DNA from: Flavobacteriaceae bacterium
Lineage (GTDB): Bacteria; Bacteroidota; Bacteroidia; Flavobacteriales; Flavobacteriaceae
NCBI GenBank assembly: GCA_023262245.1
Contig: JALRDC010000150.1
Coordinates: 1-5,343, forward strand
Length of the DNA: 5,343 nt
Reading direction: 5' to 3'
Below are positions 1-5,343 of this stretch, in pieces. The notes under the pieces were generated by a model. The model saw only the letters and a program-made list of their open reading frames with translations, was not told the DNA's origin and searched no databases. The position numbers and the translations under genes were made by a program. Each line of letters begins with the position of its first letter. Positions within the stretch are counted from its first letter, which is position 1.

Positions 1-81
1 TGCTCCTAAAAGCATTCCCACCAGAAGAAAGGTGATGGTTAAAAAGACAATAATACTTGCTACAACAACTGTTAACTCCAT
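1..81 (-). CDS. nqrF: Na+-NQR subunit F (NADH dehydrogenase, FAD/2Fe-2S), N-terminal fragment cut by window edge
   Basis: Only the first 27 codons are present, starting at the ATG at 81-79 and open to the window edge. They read MELTVVVASIIVFLTITFLL followed by VGMLLGA, a single hydrophobic helix. This matches the N-terminal membrane anchor of NqrF, which in the family is followed by a ferredoxin-like 2Fe-2S domain and an FAD/NADH-binding reductase domain (about 400 residues in all, none of it visible here). NqrF is the NADH-oxidising subunit and passes electrons on to the Fe-S site between NqrD and NqrE. The ATG lies 7 bases after the nqrE stop, exactly where nqrF sits in the canonical order. 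The identification rests mainly on position plus the anchor sequence. A short hydrophobic helix alone would not be diagnostic. Confidence 0.88.
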   Translation of the reverse strand, partial: MELTVVVASIIVFLTITFLLVGMLLGA

Positions 82-88
82 TCTTAAA

Positions 89-706
89 TTATAATTTAAT
101 TCCCATAAAACTCATAAAACCTAGAGCCATAAGCCCTGTAATGATAAATGTAATTCCCAAACCGCGTAATGGAGCTGGGACATTAGAATACGTGATTTTT
201 TCACGTATAGCTGCAATTGCTAAAATGGCCAGTAACCATCCTATTCCAGATCCTAATCCATAAACTGCAGATTCTGCAACTCCAGAAAAATCTTTTTGCT
301 GCATAAAAAGTGACCCTCCTAAAATTGCGCAATTCACTGCTATAAGAGGGAGGAAAATTCCTAAAGCTCCATACAAGGCAGGAGCAAACTTTTCTACAAT
401 CATCTCAACTAATTGTACCATAGAGGCTATCACGGCAATAAACATGATAAAACTAAGAAAGCTTAAATCCAACTCGGTATAAGAAGCGTCTAACCAGGAT
501 AAAGCCCCTGGTCTGAGTAAGTAGGTATCCAATAAAAAGTTGATTGGTACTGTAATGGCCAATACAAAAATTACAGCAAATCCCAACCCTACCGCTGTTT
601 TTACAGTTTTTGAAACGGCTAGATAGGAACACATCCCTAAAAAATAGGCGAAGATCATGTTCTCTATAAAAATACTTTTAACGAATAAGTTTAAATATGC
701 TTCCAT
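89..706 (-). CDS. nqrE: Na+-translocating NADH:quinone reductase subunit E
   Basis: This is a 205-residue integral membrane protein, close to the ~198 residues of Vibrio NqrE, with about six hydrophobic helices. NqrE and NqrD are homologous, inversely oriented subunits. Together they form the membrane core and hold an Fe-S centre that relays electrons from NqrF towards NqrC. The start MEAYLNLFVKSIFIENMIFA is typical of NqrE. Cys26 in FLGMCSYLA sits at the same position as the Vibrio ligand Cys26. The second conserved cysteine is Cys126 in LIAVNCAILGG. Compared with Vibrio (Cys120) the interval is longer by about six residues, in the hydrophilic loop around residues 60-80. Other family hallmarks are GALGIFLPLIAVNC (113-126), YGLGSGIGW (149-157) and the C-terminal GLGITFIITGLMALGFMSF. 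The ATG follows the nqrD stop by 6 bases. RnfA is the paralogous alternative, but the full nqr context excludes it. Confidence 0.97.
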   Translation of the reverse strand: MEAYLNLFVKSIFIENMIFAYFLGMCSYLAVSKTVKTAVGLGFAVIFVLAITVPINFLLDTYLLRPGALSWLDASYTELDLSFLSFIMFIAVIASMVQLVEMIVEKFAPALYGALGIFLPLIAVNCAILGGSLFMQQKDFSGVAESAVYGLGSGIGWLLAILAIAAIREKITYSNVPAPLRGLGITFIITGLMALGFMSFMGIKL

Positions 707-712
707 TGATAC

Positions 713-1408
713 TTAATTTTTTTCGATTAAGGTTCTGTTTCGATATCGCTGAACCCAAATTAATAATCCAACAGTAATCAAAGCCATAGGAGATAAAAGC
801 ATCAATCCGTTGTTAACATATCCCATTTCGTAAAGAGCGTCTGGAATGACTTGGTATCCAAATAATTTTCCTGATCCAAACAATTCTCTAAAAAAGGCAA
901 CCAAGATTAAAATCACTCCGTATCCTGCCGCATTTCCTATTCCGTCAAGAAAAGATTTCCATACACCATTTCCCAATGCAAAGGCTTCCAAACGACCCAT
1001 CACGATACAGTTTGTAATGATGAGCCCTATGAAAATAGAAAGTTCTTTACTTACATCATATGCAAAAGCACGTAAAATTTGATCAACTAAAATTACCATA
1101 GAAGCTACGACAACTAACTGAACAATGATCCGAATTCTGTTGGGGATTAAATTTCTTAATAAAGAGATAATCACATTACTTGCCGCCATTACTGCCATTA
1201 CAGAAATACTCATTACAACTGCAGGTTTAAGTTGAACTGTAATTGCTAAAGCAGAACAGATACCTAAAACCTGGACAGTTATGGGGTTGTTGTCGTCCAT
1301 GGGGTCAGACAATAGCTTTCTGTTCTTTTTTGAAAAGAGCGGTTCCTTTTCTTTATTTACAAAGAGAACGGTTGGATTCTTTTCAGATTTTACGTTGTTT
1401 TCTTCCAT
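713..1408 (-). CDS. nqrD: Na+-translocating NADH:quinone reductase subunit D, with N-terminal extension
   Basis: This is a 231-residue membrane protein with about six helices. It is the partner of NqrE in the core of the sodium pump. Family motifs are clear: DNNPITVQVLGICSALAIT (39-57), RNLIPNRIRIIVQ (85-97), LIITNCIVMGR (129-139), DGIGNAAGYG (155-164), FFRELFGSGKLFG (172-184) and NNGLMLLSP (199-207). Cys51 and Cys134 are 83 residues apart, the same spacing as the Fe-S ligands Cys29 and Cys112 in Vibrio cholerae NqrD. Relative to Vibrio the protein therefore carries about 22 extra residues at its N terminus, a charged cytoplasmic-looking segment (MEENNVKSEKNPTVLFVNKE) before PLFSKK. No ATG occurs between codon 1 and Met37. 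Met37 lies inside the conserved domain, so the upstream start is the only reasonable ATG. It follows the nqrC stop (TAG) by 5 bases. RnfE is the paralogous alternative, excluded by context. Confidence 0.96.
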   Translation of the reverse strand: MEENNVKSEKNPTVLFVNKEKEPLFSKKNRKLLSDPMDDNNPITVQVLGICSALAITVQLKPAVVMSISVMAVMAASNVIISLLRNLIPNRIRIIVQLVVVASMVILVDQILRAFAYDVSKELSIFIGLIITNCIVMGRLEAFALGNGVWKSFLDGIGNAAGYGVILILVAFFRELFGSGKLFGYQVIPDALYEMGYVNNGLMLLSPMALITVGLLIWVQRYRNRTLIEKN

Positions 1409-1413
1409 TGTTT

Positions 1414-2145
1414 CTAGTTGATTAATGCAACTGTATTTTCTTGTGCTTTCAAATAGGGTAGGTAATGCGTCAGTCGTTCTAAAATCATATCGGTAACCCC
1501 ATCGCCTGTGATTGTTGCTCCAGAAATAGCATCTACTTCGTGGTCGTCTTTATCTAAATCTTTTGGATCATTATTTGTCTTGGAAACATTGATTCCAACT
1601 AAATTCCCATTAGTATCAAATACTTTCTCACCTAAGAAACGATCCTGAAACCATTGCTGAGTAATTTCTGCACCAAGTCCAGCTGTTTCTCCTGTGTGAT
1701 CGAAAACAGCTCCTTTAATGGTGTTTTTATCTTCTTCTAAAGCAATATAACCCCAGATGGCATTCCATAATCCAGCACCTCTTAGTGGGACGATATAAAA
1801 TTTTTCTCCCTCAACATTGGCTTCGTACAAAGGAAATCGTTGTTCAGATGCAGGTTTTTTAAGCTCGTTATTGAGTTTGATTTCAAATGCATTGACTTCT
1901 TGGTCAATAGTTCCAGCTTGAGTTAATGAAAGCTCAGCTGTAATGTATTTTTTGTAAAGTGTTTCTGCTTTTTCTCTATCTGATTGAATCCCAATGGTTG
2001 CCAAGATATTTTGCATTTTCTCTTTTCTCACATTAGCATTTTGCAATTCTTTCAAAGAACTTGCGGTAAATGCAAGAGAGGAGGCAACAACTAAAACCAT
2101 TATTGTCGCGAACAAAAAAGTATATGCATTACTGTCTCTATTCAT
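1414..2145 (-). CDS. nqrC: Na+-translocating NADH:quinone reductase subunit C (covalent FMN carrier)
   Basis: This 243-residue protein has one N-terminal transmembrane helix (about residues 8-28, TFLFATIMVLVVASSLAFTA) and a periplasmic FMN-binding domain. It carries a covalently bound FMN that accepts electrons from the NqrD/NqrE Fe-S centre and hands them to the FMN on NqrB. The flavin-attachment site is fully canonical for the ApbE-modified family: D205-A-I-S208-G209-A210-T211, followed by I-T, with Thr211 the expected acceptor through a phosphoester bond. Other family features are the N-terminal region LQNANVRKEKMQNILATIGI (35-54), the segment GLWNAIWGYIALE (125-137) and HTGETAGLGAEI (150-161), where related FMN-binding domains have the conserved ETPGLG-like turn. 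The start follows the nqrB stop by 2 bases, so translation is probably coupled. RnfG is the related alternative, excluded by gene order. The flavin transferase gene apbE is not in the window. Confidence 0.97.
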   Translation of the reverse strand: MNRDSNAYTFLFATIMVLVVASSLAFTASSLKELQNANVRKEKMQNILATIGIQSDREKAETLYKKYITAELSLTQAGTIDQEVNAFEIKLNNELKKPASEQRFPLYEANVEGEKFYIVPLRGAGLWNAIWGYIALEEDKNTIKGAVFDHTGETAGLGAEITQQWFQDRFLGEKVFDTNGNLVGINVSKTNNDPKDLDKDDHEVDAISGATITGDGVTDMILERLTHYLPYLKAQENTVALIN

Positions 2146-2147
2146 TT

Positions 2148-3311
2148 TTATGCAGTTTTAAGTTCTTGTTTAGCTAACGCCCATCGCTTTTTGCGTTTAT
2201 TAATATTACCATTAACAACGTAGTGATCGATGGTTGGAGCAAAAACATTCATTAATAAAATGGCTAGCATGACGCCTTCTGGATAGGCAGGATTAAACAC
2301 GCGAATCATGATACAAAAAATTCCTACTAAAATTCCATAAATCCATTTTCCTTTTGTTGTCTGAGCAGCAGATACCGGATCTGTAGCCATGAAGACAATT
2401 CCAAAGGCAAAACCACCAACTACTAAGTGATTCATCCATGAAAAACTCATCAATTCATTAGCTCCCCATAGATTAAAGAGCAATCCCATGACAGCGGCTC
2501 CTATTATTCCACCCGTTATAATTCGCCAACTTCCTACTCCTGTTAATATAAGTATCAAAGCGCCAACAGCTACCCAAAGGGTTGAAGTTTCTGCAATAGA
2601 CCCTGGAATGGATCCTTGAAACATTTCCAACATTGAGTAGTTTACTTTTCCTCCGGCAGCTAAAGTACCTAAAATCGTTTCTCCTGAGATTGCATCTACA
2701 TTAGTCGCTTCAGAAACCCATACTTTATTTCCTGACATGTAAGTTGGATAAGCAAAAAACGCAAAGGCTCTGGCTGTAAGGGCAGGGTTGAGAATGTTCA
2801 TCCCTGTTCCTCCAAATGCTTCTTTGGCTACCAAAACCGCAAAGGCTGTTGAAATACCAACCATCCAAAGTGGGATATCAACTGGCATGATCATCGGGAT
2901 TAAAAGACCTGTTACCAGATATCCTTCATTTACTTCATGACCCCTGTATACTGCAAAACCAAATTCAATGGAAAGTCCTACCACATAAGAAACAATAATC
3001 ATTGGTACTATTTTCCATGAACCATGAATAAAGGCATCAAAAAATGTAAATGGCTCAGAAGTTTGAATGTAATACTGATAACCCGTATTGTAAATTCCGT
3101 AGATAAGTGCAGGTAAAAGGGCAATAATTACCGTTACCATCGTGCGCTTCAAATCTACAGCATCCCGAATATGCGCTCCTTTTTTTGTTGTGTGATTCGG
3201 TACAAATAAAAAAGTATCAAAAGCATTGAGTGCTGGGGCAAACTTTTCTAGTTTTTGCCCTTTAGCGAAGGGTTTTTTTAAGTTGTCTAAACTTTTTCTT
3301 AGAAAATTCAT
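2148..3311 (-). CDS. nqrB: Na+-translocating NADH:quinone reductase subunit B (quinone-reducing, covalent FMN)
   Basis: This 387-residue polytopic membrane protein of the NqrB/RnfD family has about ten hydrophobic segments from residue 55 to 365. In the known enzyme NqrB binds covalent FMN and riboflavin, reduces the quinone and is central to Na+ movement. Visible signatures are RDAVDLKRTM (49-58), EVNEGYLVTGLLIPMIMP (126-143), KEAFGGTGMNILNPALTARA (163-182), GGFAFGIVFMATDPVSAAQT (299-318), KGKWIYGILVG (320-330) and RVFNPAYPEGVMLAILLMN (337-355). The flavin-attachment region reads D206-A-I-S209-G210-E211-T212. The acceptor Thr212 is kept, but Glu211 replaces the usual Ala of the S-G-A-T motif. 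The DNA codes this plainly (gga gaa acg) with no sign of frameshift. The hydrophilic N terminus (1-50) includes FDTFLFVPNHTTKKGAHIRD, usual for NqrB and longer than in RnfD. The ATG is 10 bases after the nqrA stop, and an AGGA lies at the end of nqrA. Confidence 0.97.
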   Translation of the reverse strand: MNFLRKSLDNLKKPFAKGQKLEKFAPALNAFDTFLFVPNHTTKKGAHIRDAVDLKRTMVTVIIALLPALIYGIYNTGYQYYIQTSEPFTFFDAFIHGSWKIVPMIIVSYVVGLSIEFGFAVYRGHEVNEGYLVTGLLIPMIMPVDIPLWMVGISTAFAVLVAKEAFGGTGMNILNPALTARAFAFFAYPTYMSGNKVWVSEATNVDAISGETILGTLAAGGKVNYSMLEMFQGSIPGSIAETSTLWVAVGALILILTGVGSWRIITGGIIGAAVMGLLFNLWGANELMSFSWMNHLVVGGFAFGIVFMATDPVSAAQTTKGKWIYGILVGIFCIMIRVFNPAYPEGVMLAILLMNVFAPTIDHYVVNGNINKRKKRWALAKQELKTA

Positions 3312-3321
3312 ACGTATTGTT

Positions 3322-4680
3322 TTATCCTACTTCATTAATCATTAATTCAATTCCCTGGCGAATTATTTCTTGTGCTTCTAGCTTAGAAGTATTTGCATAA
3401 TCTACCAATCCAAAATCTTCAGGAACTACCTCGTAGATCCCTAAAGCCTCCATTTTTTCAATGTCTTCTATCATACAGGCCTTAAGAAGTTGCATAGGGT
3501 AAATCTCCATTGGGAATATTTTTTCCATCTCTCCTGTTACGACCAAAGCTCGCTCTTCTCCATTTAGATTTGTATCTACGTCAAAACCTTTTTTGTTAAA
3601 AAGTCTAGAAAAAGAAGTGTTGGAGAGACTTAGTATGTTATTGTCTTTAAAGGGTAACCATCCAAACATTCGGTACTTATTGCCTTCTGGAATTACGGTT
3701 ACAAGGTTGTTATAATATCCCAAATAATCGTTGATATGGGCTGTACTCCCCGTTAAAACATCTCCATTGATGACACGAACATCCTCATTTTTGATTCCTG
3801 CTTCGTTCAAAATGGGAGCCAATTCAGCTCCTATTATGGTTTGAAAATACCGAGGCTTTTCAACTGCATTTCCTGTTACTGCAATGGTTCTTTGCGATGA
3901 GAATTCTCCTGTGCTAATAAACCTACCAAGGTTAGCAACGTCTTCTGCGTTTACGGTCCAAACACGTTCTCCCATGTTTAGGGGACACAACTTTTGTATG
4001 TGTAAACTTAAATTACCAGCAGGGTGTGGTCCTTTAACTGTGTAATGTTGAACCCCTTTAATTTTTTCAAAATCCCCAGGAAAAGACTTTTCCACTCCTA
4101 AAAATACTTCTTGATCCACTAGTTTATTGAGCAGATCAATTCCCAATTGAAACTCTTTCTGTTCTTGCTTCAGTATAAAATCAAAATCTTCGTGAAGAGG
4201 ATCTGTTTTTGCTGTATTGATAAAAATGGCTTTTGGTGTATCAGAAGGGTTGGCTATGGTGCCATAGGGTCGTTGATGAATAAAAGGCCAGTTTCCACTT
4301 TCCAACAATAAGGACTTTAGAGCATCACGGTCCCGCTTTTCCCAATCTTTAACATCATGGGGCACTGATTCTTGATTTTTTGAAGCTTCGATAAGAATAC
4401 GTTCAATTTTTCGCTTAGGTCCTCGCTCTATAGACTTGATGGTTCCCGCCACAGGGGATACAAACTTTATTTCAGGATTTTTCTTACTGAAGAAAATCGG
4501 AGTACCTGCCACTACCGTTGCTCCTTCTTTTAAAATGAGTTTGGGGATGGTTCCAAAAAAATCATCGGGTCTGAGAGCGTAATTTTTTGATGAAATAGTT
4601 TTATTTAATATTTTTTCTGCTGATCCCTTAATATTCAGATTCGCACCTCGACGTGTTTGAATTCCTTTAATTACTTCCAT
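3322..4680 (-). CDS. nqrA: Na+-translocating NADH:quinone reductase subunit A
   Basis: This 452-residue soluble subunit is about the length of Vibrio NqrA (~446). It has no transmembrane segment and sits on the cytoplasmic face of the complex. NqrA is related to RnfC but lacks its Fe-S and flavin sites: no CxxCxxC clusters are present here, which identifies Nqr rather than Rnf. The N terminus MEVIKGIQTRRGANLNIKGS is the usual opening. Next comes a barrel-sandwich region with KLILKEGATVVAGTPIFFSK (47-66) and KFVSPVAGTIKSIERGPKRK (72-91). The central domain contains GNWPFIHQRPYGTIANPSD (129-147), AIFINTAKTDPL (151-162) and GPHPAGNLSLHI (217-228). ERALVVTGEMEKIFPMEIYP (376-395) and EVVPEDFGLVDYANTSK (417-433) mark the C-terminal part. 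It is the first gene of the operon, with a good promoter box about 25 bases upstream of the ATG. Its exact electron-transfer role is less clear than that of the other subunits. Confidence 0.97.
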   Translation of the reverse strand: MEVIKGIQTRRGANLNIKGSAEKILNKTISSKNYALRPDDFFGTIPKLILKEGATVVAGTPIFFSKKNPEIKFVSPVAGTIKSIERGPKRKIERILIEASKNQESVPHDVKDWEKRDRDALKSLLLESGNWPFIHQRPYGTIANPSDTPKAIFINTAKTDPLHEDFDFILKQEQKEFQLGIDLLNKLVDQEVFLGVEKSFPGDFEKIKGVQHYTVKGPHPAGNLSLHIQKLCPLNMGERVWTVNAEDVANLGRFISTGEFSSQRTIAVTGNAVEKPRYFQTIIGAELAPILNEAGIKNEDVRVINGDVLTGSTAHINDYLGYYNNLVTVIPEGNKYRMFGWLPFKDNNILSLSNTSFSRLFNKKGFDVDTNLNGEERALVVTGEMEKIFPMEIYPMQLLKACMIEDIEKMEALGIYEVVPEDFGLVDYANTSKLEAQEIIRQGIELMINEVG

Positions 4681-4704
4681 TAAAATCTATTTCTAAAAAC
4701 GTTG

Positions 4705-4740
4705 CAAATTTACTAACTAAACCCCTTTGGGAAAAGCAAA
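4705..4740 (-). promoter_or_regulatory. Candidate Bacteroidetes-type promoter for the nqr operon
   Basis: On the minus strand, positions 4712-4705 read TAAATTTG, an exact match to the TAnnTTTG -7 box used by the primary sigma factor of Bacteroidetes. A TTTG at 4740-4737 could serve as the -33 element. The spacer between them is 24 bases, slightly longer than the usual ~17-23, so the -33 assignment is weaker than the -7 box. Transcription would begin near 4698-4700, leaving a leader of about 18-20 bases before the nqrA ATG at 4680. No strong Shine-Dalgarno sequence precedes that ATG, as is normal in this phylum. No other exact TAnnTTTG was seen in the spacer on this strand. Confidence 0.55.
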
Positions 4741-4848
4741 TAATCACTGAAATGAATTATTTATATTGATTCTAAATAGGTGTTGAACCTTTTTATTAAT
4801 AAACCCGCTATTTGGTCATCACAAAGTGAACATTTACATTTACTAGAA

Positions 4849-5343
4849 ATGAAAAGAAAGCATTTTTTTGGAGCTTGCATGTGCATTTTTTACCTCACCT
4901 CTTTTGCTCAAGAAGGTTTAGAGTATGCCCCTCCAGACAACATTAAAACGGTACAATTTTTTGGATCTGAAAGAAGTAACAACTTTCCTGTGGTAAGTCT
5001 TGGAGAAAAAATAACCTTAGTCTTCGATGATTTAAATGGTGATGAAGCAGATTATTACTATAAAATCAAACATTTTAATCACAATTGGACTCCCTCAAAT
5101 CTTTTTCAAAATGAATATATGGAGGGATACGATAATTTGCGAATTAATGATTATTCAACTTCATTTAACACCCTTCAAACATTCACGAATTATCGTTTGG
5201 AACTCCCCAATGAACCTGAGCTTTTGGAGGCTGCGACCGACCAACATGCGCTGGCCGAACAATCTTGGCAAGGCACGACTTGGTCGGCACGCTTACCCGT
5301 AAGCACGGCGCGCAACGAGAGTCCTGCGCAAATCAGTTGGTTG
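4849..5343 (+). CDS. Secreted type IX secretion plug-family protein (DUF5103), N-terminal part; distal sequence probably foreign
   Basis: The reading frame starts at the ATG at 4849 and stays open to the window edge (165 codons). Residues 1-20 form a Sec signal peptide: a basic start MKRKHFFG, a hydrophobic core and likely cleavage at SFA|QEG. There is no lipobox. The next segment matches the first domain of the DUF5103 / T9SS plug family: PPDNIKTVQFFG, FPVVSLGEKITLVFDDLNGD, EADYYYKIKHFNHNWTPSNL, NEYMEGYDNLRINDYSTSFN, then TLQTFTNYRLELPNE. In this family a plug protein caps the periplasmic side of the SprA translocon when PorV is not bound. Full-length members are about 400 residues, so only a fragment is seen. 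From about codon 123 (position ~5215) similarity stops and composition changes sharply, so the remaining ~43 codons are probably not native to this gene. A second in-frame ATG at 4879 would destroy the signal peptide, so 4849 is preferred. It is divergent from nqrA. Confidence 0.8.
   Translation, partial: MKRKHFFGACMCIFYLTSFAQEGLEYAPPDNIKTVQFFGSERSNNFPVVSLGEKITLVFDDLNGDEADYYYKIKHFNHNWTPSNLFQNEYMEGYDNLRINDYSTSFNTLQTFTNYRLELPNEPELLEAATDQHALAEQSWQGTTWSARLPVSTARNESPAQISWL
5215..5343 (+). other. High-GC segment of foreign character at the window edge (suspected chimeric or recombination junction)
   Basis: By direct count, GC is 16/60 in 5101-5160 and 24/60 in 5161-5220, but 35/60 in 5221-5280 and 38/63 in 5281-5343. 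Codons shift to GC-ending forms such as GCG, CTG, GCC, GGC and ACG, rare in the rest of the window. The frame of the upstream plug-family gene stays open, giving PELLEAATDQHALAEQSWQG then TTWSARLPVSTARNESPAQI and SWL. This does not resemble the expected continuation of that family. The WSARLPVS...R.ESP pattern vaguely recalls periplasmic parts of proteobacterial DsbD-like proteins, but that is only an impression. No transposon end, target duplication or tRNA was seen at the boundary, which can be placed only within about 5213-5232. Confidence 0.65.

Noticed and set aside
57..263. 68-residue plus-strand open frame opposite nqrE and the start of nqrF
   Set aside because: It lies antisense to well-supported membrane genes, shows no family resemblance, and its proline- and isoleucine-rich composition is what antisense reading of hydrophobic codons gives.
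846..1082. 78-residue plus-strand open frame opposite nqrD
   Set aside because: It lies wholly within nqrD on the other strand, with no recognisable motif. It is a shadow of the real gene.
1243..1425. 60-residue plus-strand open frame opposite the 5' part of nqrD
   Set aside because: It is antisense to nqrD and carries no domain signature or promoter of its own.
1..4680. Rnf complex as an alternative identity for the operon
   Set aside because: The A-B-C-D-E-F order, an NqrA lacking RnfC-type Fe-S clusters, and the longer NqrB N terminus all indicate Na+-NQR. No RnfB-like ferredoxin gene is present.
4721..4731. Small inverted repeat around CCCCTTTGGG in the divergent spacer, considered as an operator
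   Set aside because: Only three paired bases surround a loop of similar size, too short to support a regulatory site.
4783..4814. Possible plus-strand promoter for the plug-family gene (TTG at 4783-4785, TTTG at 4811-4814)
   Set aside because: The -7 element would read GCTATTTG, lacking the TA of TAnnTTTG. Short TTG/TTTG words are frequent in AT-rich spacers, so it is not strong enough to annotate.
5237..5287. 8-base inverted repeat (CCGACCAA at 5237-5244, TTGGTCGG at 5280-5287) within the high-GC tail
   Set aside because: The arms are short and 35 bases apart, with no U-tract and no extension of pairing. It sits inside an open reading frame and is probably chance, not a terminator or transposon end.
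5036..5302. 88-residue plus-strand open frame overlapping the plug-family gene in another frame
   Set aside because: The frame starting at 4849 gives a signal peptide and clear family motifs over the same DNA. The alternative frame gives none and also runs across the composition break.

Overview
The window is a stretch of a low-GC Bacteroidetes genome, most likely from class Flavobacteriia. It is dominated by one operon on the minus strand encoding the Na+-translocating NADH:quinone reductase (Na+-NQR), the sodium-pumping entry point of the respiratory chain. The placement rests on the flavobacterial style of the Nqr proteins, a TAnnTTTG promoter box upstream of nqrA, the absence of strong Shine-Dalgarno sequences, and a divergent gene for the type IX secretion plug-protein family, which occurs only in Bacteroidetes.

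Reading the minus strand from right to left, the order is nqrA (4680-3322), nqrB (3311-2148), nqrC (2145-1414), nqrD (1408-713), nqrE (706-89) and the first 27 codons of nqrF (81-1, cut by the window edge). Gaps between genes are only 2 to 10 bases, so this is one transcription unit with probable translational coupling. The canonical A-B-C-D-E-F order, and NqrA rather than RnfC, separate it from the related Rnf complex. Electrons from NADH enter at NqrF, pass an Fe-S site formed by NqrD and NqrE, then covalent FMN on NqrC and NqrB, and reach quinone (probably menaquinone in this group) through NqrB. Na+ is exported in the process.

A 168-base AT-rich spacer (4681-4848) separates nqrA from a divergent plus-strand gene starting at 4849. 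That gene encodes a secreted protein whose first ~122 residues match the N-terminal domain of the DUF5103 / type IX secretion plug family.

In the last ~130 bases, from about 5215, the plus-strand sequence changes abruptly. GC rises from 27-40% to about 59%, codon choice changes and similarity to the plug family appears to stop, although the frame stays open. This looks like a chimeric join at a contig end, or a real recombination or transfer junction, and is the most notable anomaly here. Otherwise the region is ordinary, well-understood respiratory machinery. I found no convincing undescribed system. Secondary curiosities are an S-G-E-T instead of S-G-A-T flavin-attachment site in NqrB and a ~22-residue N-terminal extension on NqrD.
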